From positions 1 to 41,639 of the forward strand of contig DATCBY010000033.1 in assembly GCA_036511595.1 (NCBI GenBank): DNA of 41,639 bases. Direction: 5' to 3'. Numbering within the stretch: the stretch's first letter is position 1; each line of letters opens with the position of its first letter. The notes under the pieces are model-generated. The model was not told the DNA's origin and made no database searches. It worked only from the letters and a program-made list of their open reading frames with translations. The stretch comes from DASZQY01 sp036511595. Lineage in GTDB: Bacteria > Pseudomonadota > Alphaproteobacteria > Rhizobiales > Kaistiaceae. Both the position numbers and the translations under genes were made by a program. Of the stretch, positions 31,218 to 41,639 are shown piece after piece.

Positions 31218-32159
31218 TCACGAGCCGGGAACAAACGCATCAAATGCGGCAAGGAATTGCTCGCGGATCTGATCGCGCTCCATCAGGAGTTCGTGGCGTC
31301 CGCCGGCAATGACGACCTTGCCGCCGGTACGCATGTCTGCGACAAAACGCTCGACCGCGGTGAGTGATACTACCCGGTCGAGCGCACCAACCACGACCAG
31401 CGCAGGAATCTTGATCGCGGCGGCGAACGGTGCGTCCTCCGTCTCGGCGAGCGCGCCTAGTGCGGCATTGTACCAGCCGAAAGTCGGCACTCCCACGAAG
31501 AGCTGCGGCAACTGGATGGCGAGCGCCTGGTTGCGGGCGAACCGGGCGGCATCACCGGTCAGCGGATTATCTTCAAAAGGAACACGCGCCATCGTGGCGT
31601 TCTCCTGACCGGGCACCCGGAGTTCGCCCAGCCCGACCGCCGTCATCACCGGCGCCAGCCGCCGTGCCAACGGCTCCGGGGGACGCATGCGCCCGAAGCC
31701 CACCAGCGGAGCGACCAGAACCATGCGGGTGAAACTCGCTCGACCCTCCTGGGCGGCGCGCAGCGCCACGAGCCCGCCGAGGGAATGCGCCAACGCAAAG
31801 TAGGGTGGCGCGCAGTCGGGCAGCACGACCTGATGGATGAAGGCGTCGAGGTCGCGATCGTATTCGGCGAACGAGTCGACGTGCGCCCTGTTGGCATCGC
31901 GGAGGCGCCGGTCGGAGCCACCCTGTCCGCGCCAGTCGAGGGCGGCGACGGCGAAGCCCCGCTTTCGCAGATCCTCGATCGTCTCGAAATATTTCTCGAT
32001 CGCCTCGCCCAAGCCCGGCAGCAGACAGATTGTGCCGAGCACGGGACGGACACTGGCGCGCCAGCGCGCGTAACGGGTCCGCACGCCGTCGGCCGCAATC
32101 ACCGTGCCGACGATGGCGACGTCAGGGATGGGATTGCCGTCAATGGCGATGAGCTCCAT
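31218..32159 (-). CDS. Alpha/beta hydrolase (lysophospholipase-like)
   Basis: A 313-residue alpha/beta hydrolase of the PldB/monoacylglycerol lipase-like type. The oxyanion and cap region is LPGLGEAIEKYFETIEDLRKRGFAVAALDWRGQGGSD, typical of this subgroup. The nucleophile Ser126 lies in FALAHSLGGLVAL, and the other triad residues are the Asp in VVGALDRVV and the His in AGGRHELLME. No signal peptide is seen. The start at 32159 (MELIAIDG) is preferred over an upstream ATG whose frame crosses a terminator hairpin. The likely substrates are lysophospholipids or monoacylglycerols; this is family inference. Confidence 0.88.
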   Translation of the reverse strand: MELIAIDGNPIPDVAIVGTVIAADGVRTRYARWRASVRPVLGTICLLPGLGEAIEKYFETIEDLRKRGFAVAALDWRGQGGSDRRLRDANRAHVDSFAEYDRDLDAFIHQVVLPDCAPPYFALAHSLGGLVALRAAQEGRASFTRMVLVAPLVGFGRMRPPEPLARRLAPVMTAVGLGELRVPGQENATMARVPFEDNPLTGDAARFARNQALAIQLPQLFVGVPTFGWYNAALGALAETEDAPFAAAIKIPALVVVGALDRVVSLTAVERFVADMRTGGKVVIAGGRHELLMERDQIREQFLAAFDAFVPGS

Positions 32160-32203
32160 GACCGCCTGATTAGACGAGGGGGTCGGTCCGCTCAAGGAAC
32201 GCC

Positions 32204-32240
32204 AAAATAAAACCGGCGGCGTCGCGGGGACGCCGCCGGT
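32204..32240 (-). terminator. Strong minus-strand intrinsic terminator upstream of the hydrolase gene
   Basis: ACCGGCGGCGTC (32212-32223), five bases, GACGCCGCCGGT (32229-32240) is a perfect 12-bp stem. On the minus strand it is followed by TTTTATTTT (32212-32204), a typical Rho-independent terminator. No annotated minus-strand gene ends here, so it points to a short transcript from the right, or to an attenuator in the hydrolase leader. Confidence 0.8.
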
Positions 32241-32241
32241 G

Positions 32242-32376
32242 TCAGGACCGGTACCGGAGGGGGGCGAAAGCGGCACCGGGCTGGCTTTTTCCGGCGTCGG
32301 GCATGAACGCACCCGACCGGACAATGTTGCCTATCTTAGCAACCGCGCCTGAACCGCGGCCAAAGAAGCCATTCAT
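32242..32376 (-). CDS. Possible small protein ending at the terminator
   Basis: A 44-codon minus-strand frame (MNGFFGRGSGAVAKIGNIV, then RSGAFMPDAGKSQPGAAFAPLRYRS) whose stop codon lies two bases before the strong terminator at 32204-32240. That position is what one expects of a real gene. However, no ribosome binding site is seen before the ATG at 32376, nor before the alternative ATG at 32433, which overlaps the hsp20 promoter. The unit may instead be a non-coding RNA. I recognise no family. Confidence 0.3.
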   Translation of the reverse strand: MNGFFGRGSGAVAKIGNIVRSGAFMPDAGKSQPGAAFAPLRYRS

Positions 32377-32406
32377 CGGTTGTTCAGTTTCGGTGCCGGC
32401 GAAGCC

Positions 32407-32435
32407 CTTGAAGCGGCATTTTGGGGTGCCCATCT
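32407..32435 (+). promoter_or_regulatory. RpoH (heat-shock sigma factor) type promoter
   Basis: CTTGAAG (32407-32413) and CCCATCT (32429-32435) with a 15-base spacer match the heat-shock sigma-32 consensus (CTTGAAA and CCCCATNT). Transcription would start near 32443, giving a leader of about 105 bases before the hsp20 ATG. Confidence 0.7.
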
Positions 32436-32442
32436 ATTGGGG

Positions 32443-32547
32443 GCGGACGCCCAGATGGGGTCCGCGGAACCGGCAGAAAGCCTGGCCCAATGGCGGGCTG
32501 ACGCGGGTTCTGATCCAACCACAGTCGCTTCTCAAGGAGGACTATCC
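32443..32547 (+). promoter_or_regulatory. ROSE-like RNA thermometer in the hsp20 leader
   Basis: The last hairpin of the leader pairs AGTC-(G)-CTTCT (32523-32532) with AGGAGGACT (32535-32543): nine base pairs with one bulged G, burying the whole AAGGAGGA ribosome binding site. This bulged-G helix opposite the AGGAG is the hallmark of ROSE elements, which melt on heat shock and expose the site. A second bulged hairpin lies at 32479-32499 (AGCCT-(G)-GCC against GGC-GGGCT). Rhizobial small heat-shock genes commonly carry ROSE leaders. Seen by hand folding only. Confidence 0.75.
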
Positions 32548-33012
32548 ATGCGTACTTTCGATCTCAGCCCGTTCTATCGTTCCACCGTTGGTTTCGATCG
32601 GCTGTTCAATCTGCTCGATTCGAACGTGAACAACGAGGCGCAGACCTATCCCCCCTACAACATCGAGCGCACCGGCGAGAACGCCTACCGCATCACAATG
32701 GCGGTCGCAGGCTTCGGCGAAGGCGAGCTCACGCTGGAAGCCAAGGAAAACACGCTCACCGTCAAGGGCGAGAAAAAGGCCGAGGCAACGGAGAAGGAAT
32801 CCGAATTCCTCTACCGCGGCATCGGCGCGCGCGCCTTCGAGCGCCGCTTCCAGCTCGCCGACCATGTCGAGGTCAAGGGCGCCACCCTTGAGAACGGCCT
32901 GCTCCACGTCGATCTCATCCGCGAGATTCCCGAGGCCATGAAGCCGCGCACCATCGCCATTGCCACCGGCAAGGCCAAGAGCGCCAAGCTGATCGATCAG
33001 GTTGCCGCCTGA
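32548..33012 (+). CDS. Small heat-shock protein, Hsp20 family (IbpA-like)
   Basis: A 154-residue small heat-shock protein, a chaperone that holds unfolding proteins in the cytosol. The N-terminus MRTFDLSPFYRSTVGFDRLFNLLD is typical of IbpA-class proteins. The alpha-crystallin domain spans about 35-130 (YPPYNIERTGENAYRITMAVAGFGEGELTLE through AFERRFQLADHVEVKGATLENGLLHVDL), followed by the C-terminal anchoring segment EIPEAMKPRTIAI. It has an RpoH-like promoter, a ROSE-like leader and a strong ribosome binding site that the leader can sequester, so both transcription and translation look heat-controlled. Confidence 0.96.
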   Translation: MRTFDLSPFYRSTVGFDRLFNLLDSNVNNEAQTYPPYNIERTGENAYRITMAVAGFGEGELTLEAKENTLTVKGEKKAEATEKESEFLYRGIGARAFERRFQLADHVEVKGATLENGLLHVDLIREIPEAMKPRTIAIATGKAKSAKLIDQVAA

Positions 33013-33046
33013 CCTCCCACGGGCATCCGTGACCTGACCATCGGAG

Positions 33047-33079
33047 GGCGTCCCGGCACCGGGGCGCCTTTTGCTTTTT
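33047..33079 (+). terminator. Rho-independent terminator of hsp20
   Basis: GGCGTCCCGG (33047-33056) pairs with CCGGGGCGCC (33059-33068, one G-U pair), followed by TTTTGCTTTTT. It lies 35 bases after the hsp20 stop and just before the end of the convergent aldolase gene. Confidence 0.9.
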
Positions 33080-33084
33080 GGAGT

Positions 33085-34137
33085 TCAGCCGAACAGCTCG
33101 GCGAAGCGGTCGACTTCCTCGGCCATCGTCTGCCAACTCGCCAGCAAGCGGACCAGAACCTCACCCGGACCCGGCCGCTCGGCGACCGGCAGGCATTCGG
33201 GGCTCCACGGATAGTAAACCGCGCCGGCAGCCCGCAGCCGCTGGTTGACCGCGGTTTCCAGGATGGCAAAGACTTCGTTGCCCGCGGGCTCAAAGGCCAG
33301 GCGCGCCTTGTTGGATTGGCGCAGCACCGCCGCGAGCTTCGCTGCCATGCGGTTGGCGTGGCGGGCAAGATCGAGCCAGTGGCCCTTGTCGAGATAAGCG
33401 GCAAGCTGGGCGGCGATGAACCAGTTTTTTGAAAAGCCCTGCCCCGCCCGCTGACGCGCAAAGCCGGCGTCGCGCGCTTTTGCTGGGTCGAAGAAGACAA
33501 CGGCTTCCGCCGCGATGCAGCCGTTCTTGGTGCCGCCGAAGGAGAGCACGTCGACGCCCGCCTTCCACGTCATCTCGGCGGGCGACACGCCGAGGCCGGC
33601 GACGGCGTTGGCTAAACGCGACCCATCCATGTGGACGGCAGCCCCGGCGGCCTTGGCAATTTTCGCCAAGGCGGCGACCTCTGCGGGCGTATAGGCGGCG
33701 CCGAGTTCGGTGAGCTGCGTCAGGCTGACGGCGACGGGACGGCCGTGGTGAAAACCCTCCGCCGGAAATCGCGCGATCGCCGCCGAGAGCGTATCGGGCG
33801 CAATCTTGCCGGCGTCGGCGTCAAGACCGACGATCTTGGCGCCGCCGCCGAAGAACTCCGCCGCACCGGCCTCATCGACCTGAATGTGCGCCTCGCGATG
33901 GGCAAAGATGACGCCGCCCGGCCGGGCGTAGGCCGACAGCGAGAGCGAGTTGGCGAAGGTGCCGGACGCGACGAGGAAGACCGCAACCTCGCGCTCGAAT
34001 AGTTCGGTAAAGCGCCGCTCGACAGCCTTGGTGAGTTCGTCGGCGCCGTAGGCCGGGCCACCTTTGCGGGCAGCGTCGCCGAGAGCCGTGATGACGCGCT
34101 CCGAGGCGCCCGACCAATTATCGCTTGCAAAGATCAT
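33085..34137 (-). CDS. Low-specificity L-threonine aldolase-type PLP enzyme
   Basis: A 350-residue pyridoxal-phosphate enzyme of the threonine aldolase/beta-eliminating lyase family, which splits threonine into glycine and acetaldehyde. It shows the N-terminal FASDNWSGASERVITAL, the PLP-stacking region FLVASGTFANSLSLSAY and FAHREAHIQVDEAGAAEFF, the Asp-containing AVHMDGSRLANAV, and the Schiff-base lysine in VLSFGGTKNGCIAAEAV. The start at 34137 (MIFASDNW) is the conserved family N-terminus. It is divergent from gltB across a 393-base gap and convergent with hsp20. Glycine produced here feeds one-carbon metabolism. Confidence 0.92.
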   Translation of the reverse strand: MIFASDNWSGASERVITALGDAARKGGPAYGADELTKAVERRFTELFEREVAVFLVASGTFANSLSLSAYARPGGVIFAHREAHIQVDEAGAAEFFGGGAKIVGLDADAGKIAPDTLSAAIARFPAEGFHHGRPVAVSLTQLTELGAAYTPAEVAALAKIAKAAGAAVHMDGSRLANAVAGLGVSPAEMTWKAGVDVLSFGGTKNGCIAAEAVVFFDPAKARDAGFARQRAGQGFSKNWFIAAQLAAYLDKGHWLDLARHANRMAAKLAAVLRQSNKARLAFEPAGNEVFAILETAVNQRLRAAGAVYYPWSPECLPVAERPGPGEVLVRLLASWQTMAEEVDRFAELFG

Positions 34138-34530
34138 CGCGCACTTGTGGAGCGGCGGCGAAAACCGCGCAAGCACCCTTGCACGGCGATGGTGATGCGC
34201 AACTAAATCGCAGGCTGTGTACCTGGAGTGCGGCCGCCAGCGGACTCCGCTTGCTGACCGATTCGAAATCTGTCATATATTATGAAATAGGACAGGATCA
34301 CTGTCCAATTGGCCGCAGGGGACTTGGGGAAATTGCGGTTGGCGGAGATCGCGTGGCTCGATTGCCCGCGACGGCCCGCGGGGAGGAAAAAGCCGGTCTT
34401 CGCACGACGTGCGCAGCCGCCGACAAATGGGAACGACCGTTGCATGGGCATCGGCATGCCTTTCGGCAGGCCGACGGCTGGCGACGGCGGCGCAGGTGCG
34501 CCAGACTGCTCAAGACGAGTGAGGGCGATC
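34138..34530. other. gltB leader region with palindrome and AT-rich promoter-like patch
   Basis: The 393-base gap between the divergent aldolase and gltB genes. Seen in it: an AT-rich patch TATATTAT (34276-34283) that could be a -10 box, with TTGCTG at 34251-34256 as a poor -35; an inverted repeat GGACAG, five bases, CTGTCC (34290-34306) just downstream, an operator-like position; and then more than 200 GC-rich bases to the gltB start with an open but unlikely in-frame extension. No riboswitch was recognised. Confidence 0.4.
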
Positions 34531-39276
<4,746 letters not shown>

Positions 39277-39282
39277 TGCTTC

Positions 39283-40701
39283 ATGGGTAAGATCACCGGC
39301 TTCCTCGAGATCGACCGGCGCGAACGCAAGTACACGCCGGCCGCCGACCGCACCCGCCACTACCGCGAGTTCACCATTCCGCTGTCGGAAGAGGCGGCGC
39401 GCGACCAAGCGGCGCGCTGCATGGACTGCGGCATTCCCTATTGTCACACCGGTTGCCCGGTCAACAACCAGATCCCCGACTGGAACGACCTCGTCTATCA
39501 CGGCGACTGGCAGCGGGCACTGCGCAACCTGCATTCGACCAACAACTTCCCGGAGTTCACCGGCCGCATCTGCCCGGCGCCGTGCGAGGCCTCATGCACG
39601 CTGAACCTCATTGAAGCGCCGGTGACCATAAAGACGATCGAGTGCGCCATCGTCGATCGCGGCTGGACGGAAGGCTGGATCGTGCCCGAACCGCCGGCCA
39701 TGAAGACCGGCAAGTCGGTCGCCATCGTCGGCTCCGGCCCGGCGGGCCTTGCCTGCGCCCAGCAACTCGCCCGCGCCGGCCACGAGGTTCATGTCTACGA
39801 GAAGAACGGCAACCCCGGCGGCTTGCTTCGCTACGGCATTCCCGACTTCAAGATGGAGAAGCGGCACATCGAGCGCCGTGTCGCCCAGATGGAGGCCGAG
39901 GGGGTGACGTTCCATTGCAACGTCCATGTCGGCATCGAGCTGGACATCGCCGAACTGCTCGAGCGCCATGATGCGGTGGCGTTGGCCGGCGGCGCCGAGA
40001 AGCCGCGCGACCTGCCGATCCCCGGCCGCGACCTCGACGGCATCCACTTCGCCATGGAATTCCTGCCCCAGCAGAACCGTCGCGTCAGCGACGAGCCGCT
40101 CGGCAATGTCCTGCCCATCCTCGCCGGCGGCAAGCACGTCGTCGTCATCGGCGGCGGCGACACCGGTTCCGACTGCATCGGCACCTCCAACCGCCACGGC
40201 GCCGGATCGGTCACCCAGATCGAGATCATGCCGCGCCCGCCGGAAAAGGAGGACAAGCTCCTCACCTGGCCCGACTGGCCGATGAAGCTGCGCACGTCCT
40301 CATCGCAGGAGGAAGGCGCCGAGCGCGACTTCGCCGTGGCGACGGTTCGCTTCGCGGGCGAGAACGGCAAGGTCACGGCGCTGCACTGCGCCCGTGCCAA
40401 CGACAAGTTCCAGGCCATCCCCGGCACCGAGTTCGTGCTGAAGGCCGATCTCGTGCTCCTCGCCATGGGCTTCCTCGGGCCGGTTCAGGACGGCATGATC
40501 AAGGATCTTGGCGTCACTCTCGACAAGCGCGGCAACGTGCTCGCCGACGTCAGGAGCTACCGCGCCAGCCGCGACAAGGTCTTCGCCTGCGGCGACATGC
40601 GCCGCGGCCAGTCTCTGGTGGTGTGGGCGATCCGCGAAGGCCGCCAGTGCGCCCGCGGCGTCGACGAATACCTGATGGGCGCGACGACGCTGCCGCGCTG
40701 A
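39283..40701 (+). CDS. gltD: Glutamate synthase (NADPH) small subunit
   Basis: A 472-residue GltD, the beta chain that carries electrons from NADPH through FAD and 4Fe-4S clusters to GltB. Cluster cysteines are in CMDCGIPYCHTGCPVNNQIPDW and CPAPCEASCTLN. The FAD fold is VAIVGSGPAGLACAQQLARAGHEVHVYE, and the NADPH fold is VVVIGGGDTGSDCIGTSNRHG. The C-terminus has the conserved KVFACGDMRRGQSLVVWAIREGRQCA. It starts six bases after the gltB stop, so it is co-transcribed. Its stop lies seven bases from the end of the convergent small gene. Confidence 0.97.
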   Translation: MGKITGFLEIDRRERKYTPAADRTRHYREFTIPLSEEAARDQAARCMDCGIPYCHTGCPVNNQIPDWNDLVYHGDWQRALRNLHSTNNFPEFTGRICPAPCEASCTLNLIEAPVTIKTIECAIVDRGWTEGWIVPEPPAMKTGKSVAIVGSGPAGLACAQQLARAGHEVHVYEKNGNPGGLLRYGIPDFKMEKRHIERRVAQMEAEGVTFHCNVHVGIELDIAELLERHDAVALAGGAEKPRDLPIPGRDLDGIHFAMEFLPQQNRRVSDEPLGNVLPILAGGKHVVVIGGGDTGSDCIGTSNRHGAGSVTQIEIMPRPPEKEDKLLTWPDWPMKLRTSSSQEEGAERDFAVATVRFAGENGKVTALHCARANDKFQAIPGTEFVLKADLVLLAMGFLGPVQDGMIKDLGVTLDKRGNVLADVRSYRASRDKVFACGDMRRGQSLVVWAIREGRQCARGVDEYLMGATTLPR

Positions 40702-40708
40702 TCGGCGG

Positions 40709-41012
40709 CTAGACTTTTCGGGACGCCACGACCTCGAAGCTCGCAGCAGTGGCGTGCGTGGCGCCGAGCTGTTCGAGGACGCCGGTACGGGCGCCCTTGA
40801 TACCGTCCTGGGCGGTCTTCATTTGCGCCTCGGTATCGAACAGCGTGATCGACATCAGTTTTTCCGGCCTGCCTGTCGAACAGGAACGTGACGCTTTCGA
40901 AGCCGTCTTCACGCGCGACGATCGGCAGCGCCCCCGTCTTCAATACCTCCCCGATCTTTGCGGGATCGCGCCGGGCTTGCGGGATATCGGCAGTAAGCAC
41001 TCGAGCAAACAT
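40709..41012 (-). pseudogene. Frameshifted small dimeric alpha/beta-barrel-like protein
   Basis: Two frames together encode a protein of about 100 residues: MFARVLTADIPQARRDPAKIGEVLK, then GFESVTFLFDRQAGK, and after a frame change LMSITLFDTEAQMKTAQDGIKGARTGVLEQLGATHATAASFEVVASRKV. The frames meet at a run of five A on the coding strand (40859-40863); removing one A restores a single frame (304 bases is one too many). The strand-helix-strand pattern recalls the antibiotic-biosynthesis monooxygenase-like dimeric barrel fold, but the family is uncertain. The start at 41012 has GGAAAG upstream. The break could be a homopolymer sequencing error, a phase-variable run or a true mutation. Confidence 0.6.
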
Positions 41013-41061
41013 CTGTCTTTCCATGAAAAGGTTGTCGCTGGGGCAAACCTATCTCGAGAAC

Positions 41062-41083
41062 GCGACGGTCCAAAGACCGTCGC
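41062..41083. terminator. Hairpin downstream of the UPF0173 hydrolase
   Basis: GCGACGGTC, loop CAAA, GACCGTCGC is a perfect 9-bp stem 24 bases past the stop of the minus-strand hydrolase. The T-rich tail (TGTTTGTTT) lies on the plus strand, so on the minus strand it is a stem without a U-run. It may separate the hydrolase from the small gene downstream. Confidence 0.6.
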
Positions 41084-41107
41084 TGTTTGTTTGCAACAGA
41101 ATCGATC

Positions 41108-41639
41108 TCAATACCACTGCAGCGGCCGCACTTCGGCGGCGTCGCCGACCAGCGTCTTGAAGGCCTCCACGTCGCTGCCGTGGTAGTGATACGGATAGAC
41201 GACCTTCGGTTTGAAGTCCTTCACCGCCGCCGCCGCGTGCTGAATGTCCATCGTGTAAGGCATGTTCATCGGCAGGAAGGCCACGTCGATGTTGGTGAGC
41301 GCCTTCATCTCCGGGGTTTCTTCCGTGTCGCCGGCGATATAGATGCGCTTGTCCCCGATGGTGAGGATGTAGCCGTTGCCGCCGCCTTTCGGGTGGAACT
41401 GCTGACGATCGGCAGTCGTGTTGTACATCGGGAAGGCCTCGATCGCGACGCCGTCGAGGGTTGCCGTATCGCCGTTCGCCATAACTTTGGTTTTGACGCG
41501 AAGATCGGCCGGCATCTTGTCGGCAACTTCGCTGGGCGCGACGATCGTAGCCTTGCCCGCCACCGCTTCCAGGATCGGCACGTTGAAATGATCGTCGTGG
41601 TCGTGGGTGATGAGGATCAGGTCGGGCGCCGGCAGCGCC
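41108..41639 (-). CDS. UPF0173-type metallo-beta-lactamase-fold hydrolase (partial)
   Basis: The C-terminal 176 or so residues of a metal-dependent hydrolase; the gene continues beyond the right edge. The window end encodes APDLILITHDHDDHFNVPIL, carrying the HxHxDH zinc-binding motif of the metallo-beta-lactamase superfamily. Next are YNTTADRQQFHPKGGGNGYILTIGDKRIYIAGDTEET (second metal site, GDT), the segment DVAFLPMNMPYTM and VVYPYHYHG near the end (third site). This pattern fits the UPF0173/UlaG-like group, soluble hydrolases whose natural substrate is mostly unknown. A hairpin follows its stop. Confidence 0.9.
   Translation of the reverse strand, partial: ALPAPDLILITHDHDDHFNVPILEAVAGKATIVAPSEVADKMPADLRVKTKVMANGDTATLDGVAIEAFPMYNTTADRQQFHPKGGGNGYILTIGDKRIYIAGDTEETPEMKALTNIDVAFLPMNMPYTMDIQHAAAAVKDFKPKVVYPYHYHGSDVEAFKTLVGDAAEVRPLQWY

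Larger units (their letters stand above)
32160..32547. other. Gene-poor 388-base stretch: terminator, possible small ORF, RpoH promoter, ROSE leader
   Basis: From left to right it holds 44 bases of upstream DNA of the hydrolase gene, a strong minus-strand terminator (32204-32240), a possible minus-strand small ORF (stop at 32242, possible starts at 32433, 32376 or 32304), an RpoH-like promoter on the plus strand (32407-32435) and about 105 bases of hsp20 leader that folds as a ROSE-like thermometer. No other gene is visible. Confidence 0.6.

Overview
The window is 41.6 kb of GC-rich, gene-dense chromosome from an alphaproteobacterium, most likely of the order Hyphomicrobiales (Rhizobiales). 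The evidence is a three-gene proton-translocating transhydrogenase (pntAA-pntAB-pntB) beside a tiny aa3-oxidase subunit IV-like protein, GapR (DUF2312), CpdR, DUF1036 next to pyk, the cysteine-free 41-residue form of ribosomal protein L36, a suhB/MmgR-type small RNA, a ROSE-like hsp20 leader and a perfect CtrA box. I cannot name the genus. Most of the window looks like core chromosome. No CRISPR array, phage block or transposase was seen.

Layout. 1-7.7 kb, all minus strand: an M3-family oligopeptidase, two very small membrane proteins (one the aa3 subunit IV homologue), pntAA/AB/B, a large HD-GYP-type protein with a LuxR DNA-binding tail, and a SnoaL-like protein. 7.9-13.5 kb, plus strand: a sigma-54-dependent response regulator with a CtrA box in front, an L,D-transpeptidase and a DUF882 (MepK-like) murein hydrolase with a very long tail. 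The last two resemble the E. coli pair that makes and cuts 3-3 peptidoglycan cross-links. 13.5-19.3 kb: gapR, a small unknown protein, an N-formylglutamate amidohydrolase homologue, DUF1036 and pyk (overlapping by one base), two tandem paralogous TPR proteins, a membrane protein and rpmJ. 19.5-26 kb: a LysR regulator and a complete ydcSTUV-patD-type operon (polyamine-type ABC transporter plus aminobutyraldehyde dehydrogenase). Its binding-protein gene carries a one-base frameshift.

26-31.2 kb is the most mosaic part: a Lys/Ala-rich histone-H1-like protein, a broken sulfotransferase gene with in-frame amber codons, tRNA-Val(GAC), cpdR, a second intact sulfotransferase of another family, an N-formylglutamate amidohydrolase, the suhB/MmgR-type sRNA, a histidinol-phosphatase-type enzyme and an unknown secreted protein. 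31.2-41.6 kb: an alpha/beta hydrolase, an hsp20 gene with an RpoH-like promoter, a ROSE-like RNA thermometer and a clear terminator, a threonine aldolase, gltB-gltD (ammonia assimilation), a frameshifted small alpha/beta-barrel protein and the end of a UPF0173 metallo-hydrolase that runs off the window.

Functional themes are redox and nitrogen balance (Pnt, GltBD, polyamine catabolism to GABA, formylglutamate hydrolysis), cell-wall remodelling, cell-cycle control (GapR, CpdR, a CtrA box) and stress or post-transcriptional control (MmgR-type sRNA, ROSE thermometer). No wholly new multi-gene system is obvious. The best leads are the two RNA elements, the amber-interrupted sulfotransferase with a palindrome at its stop codon, a small minus-strand transcription unit upstream of hsp20, the tandem HD-GYP/LuxR protein and a small protein that may have a Cas2/SinR-like fold.
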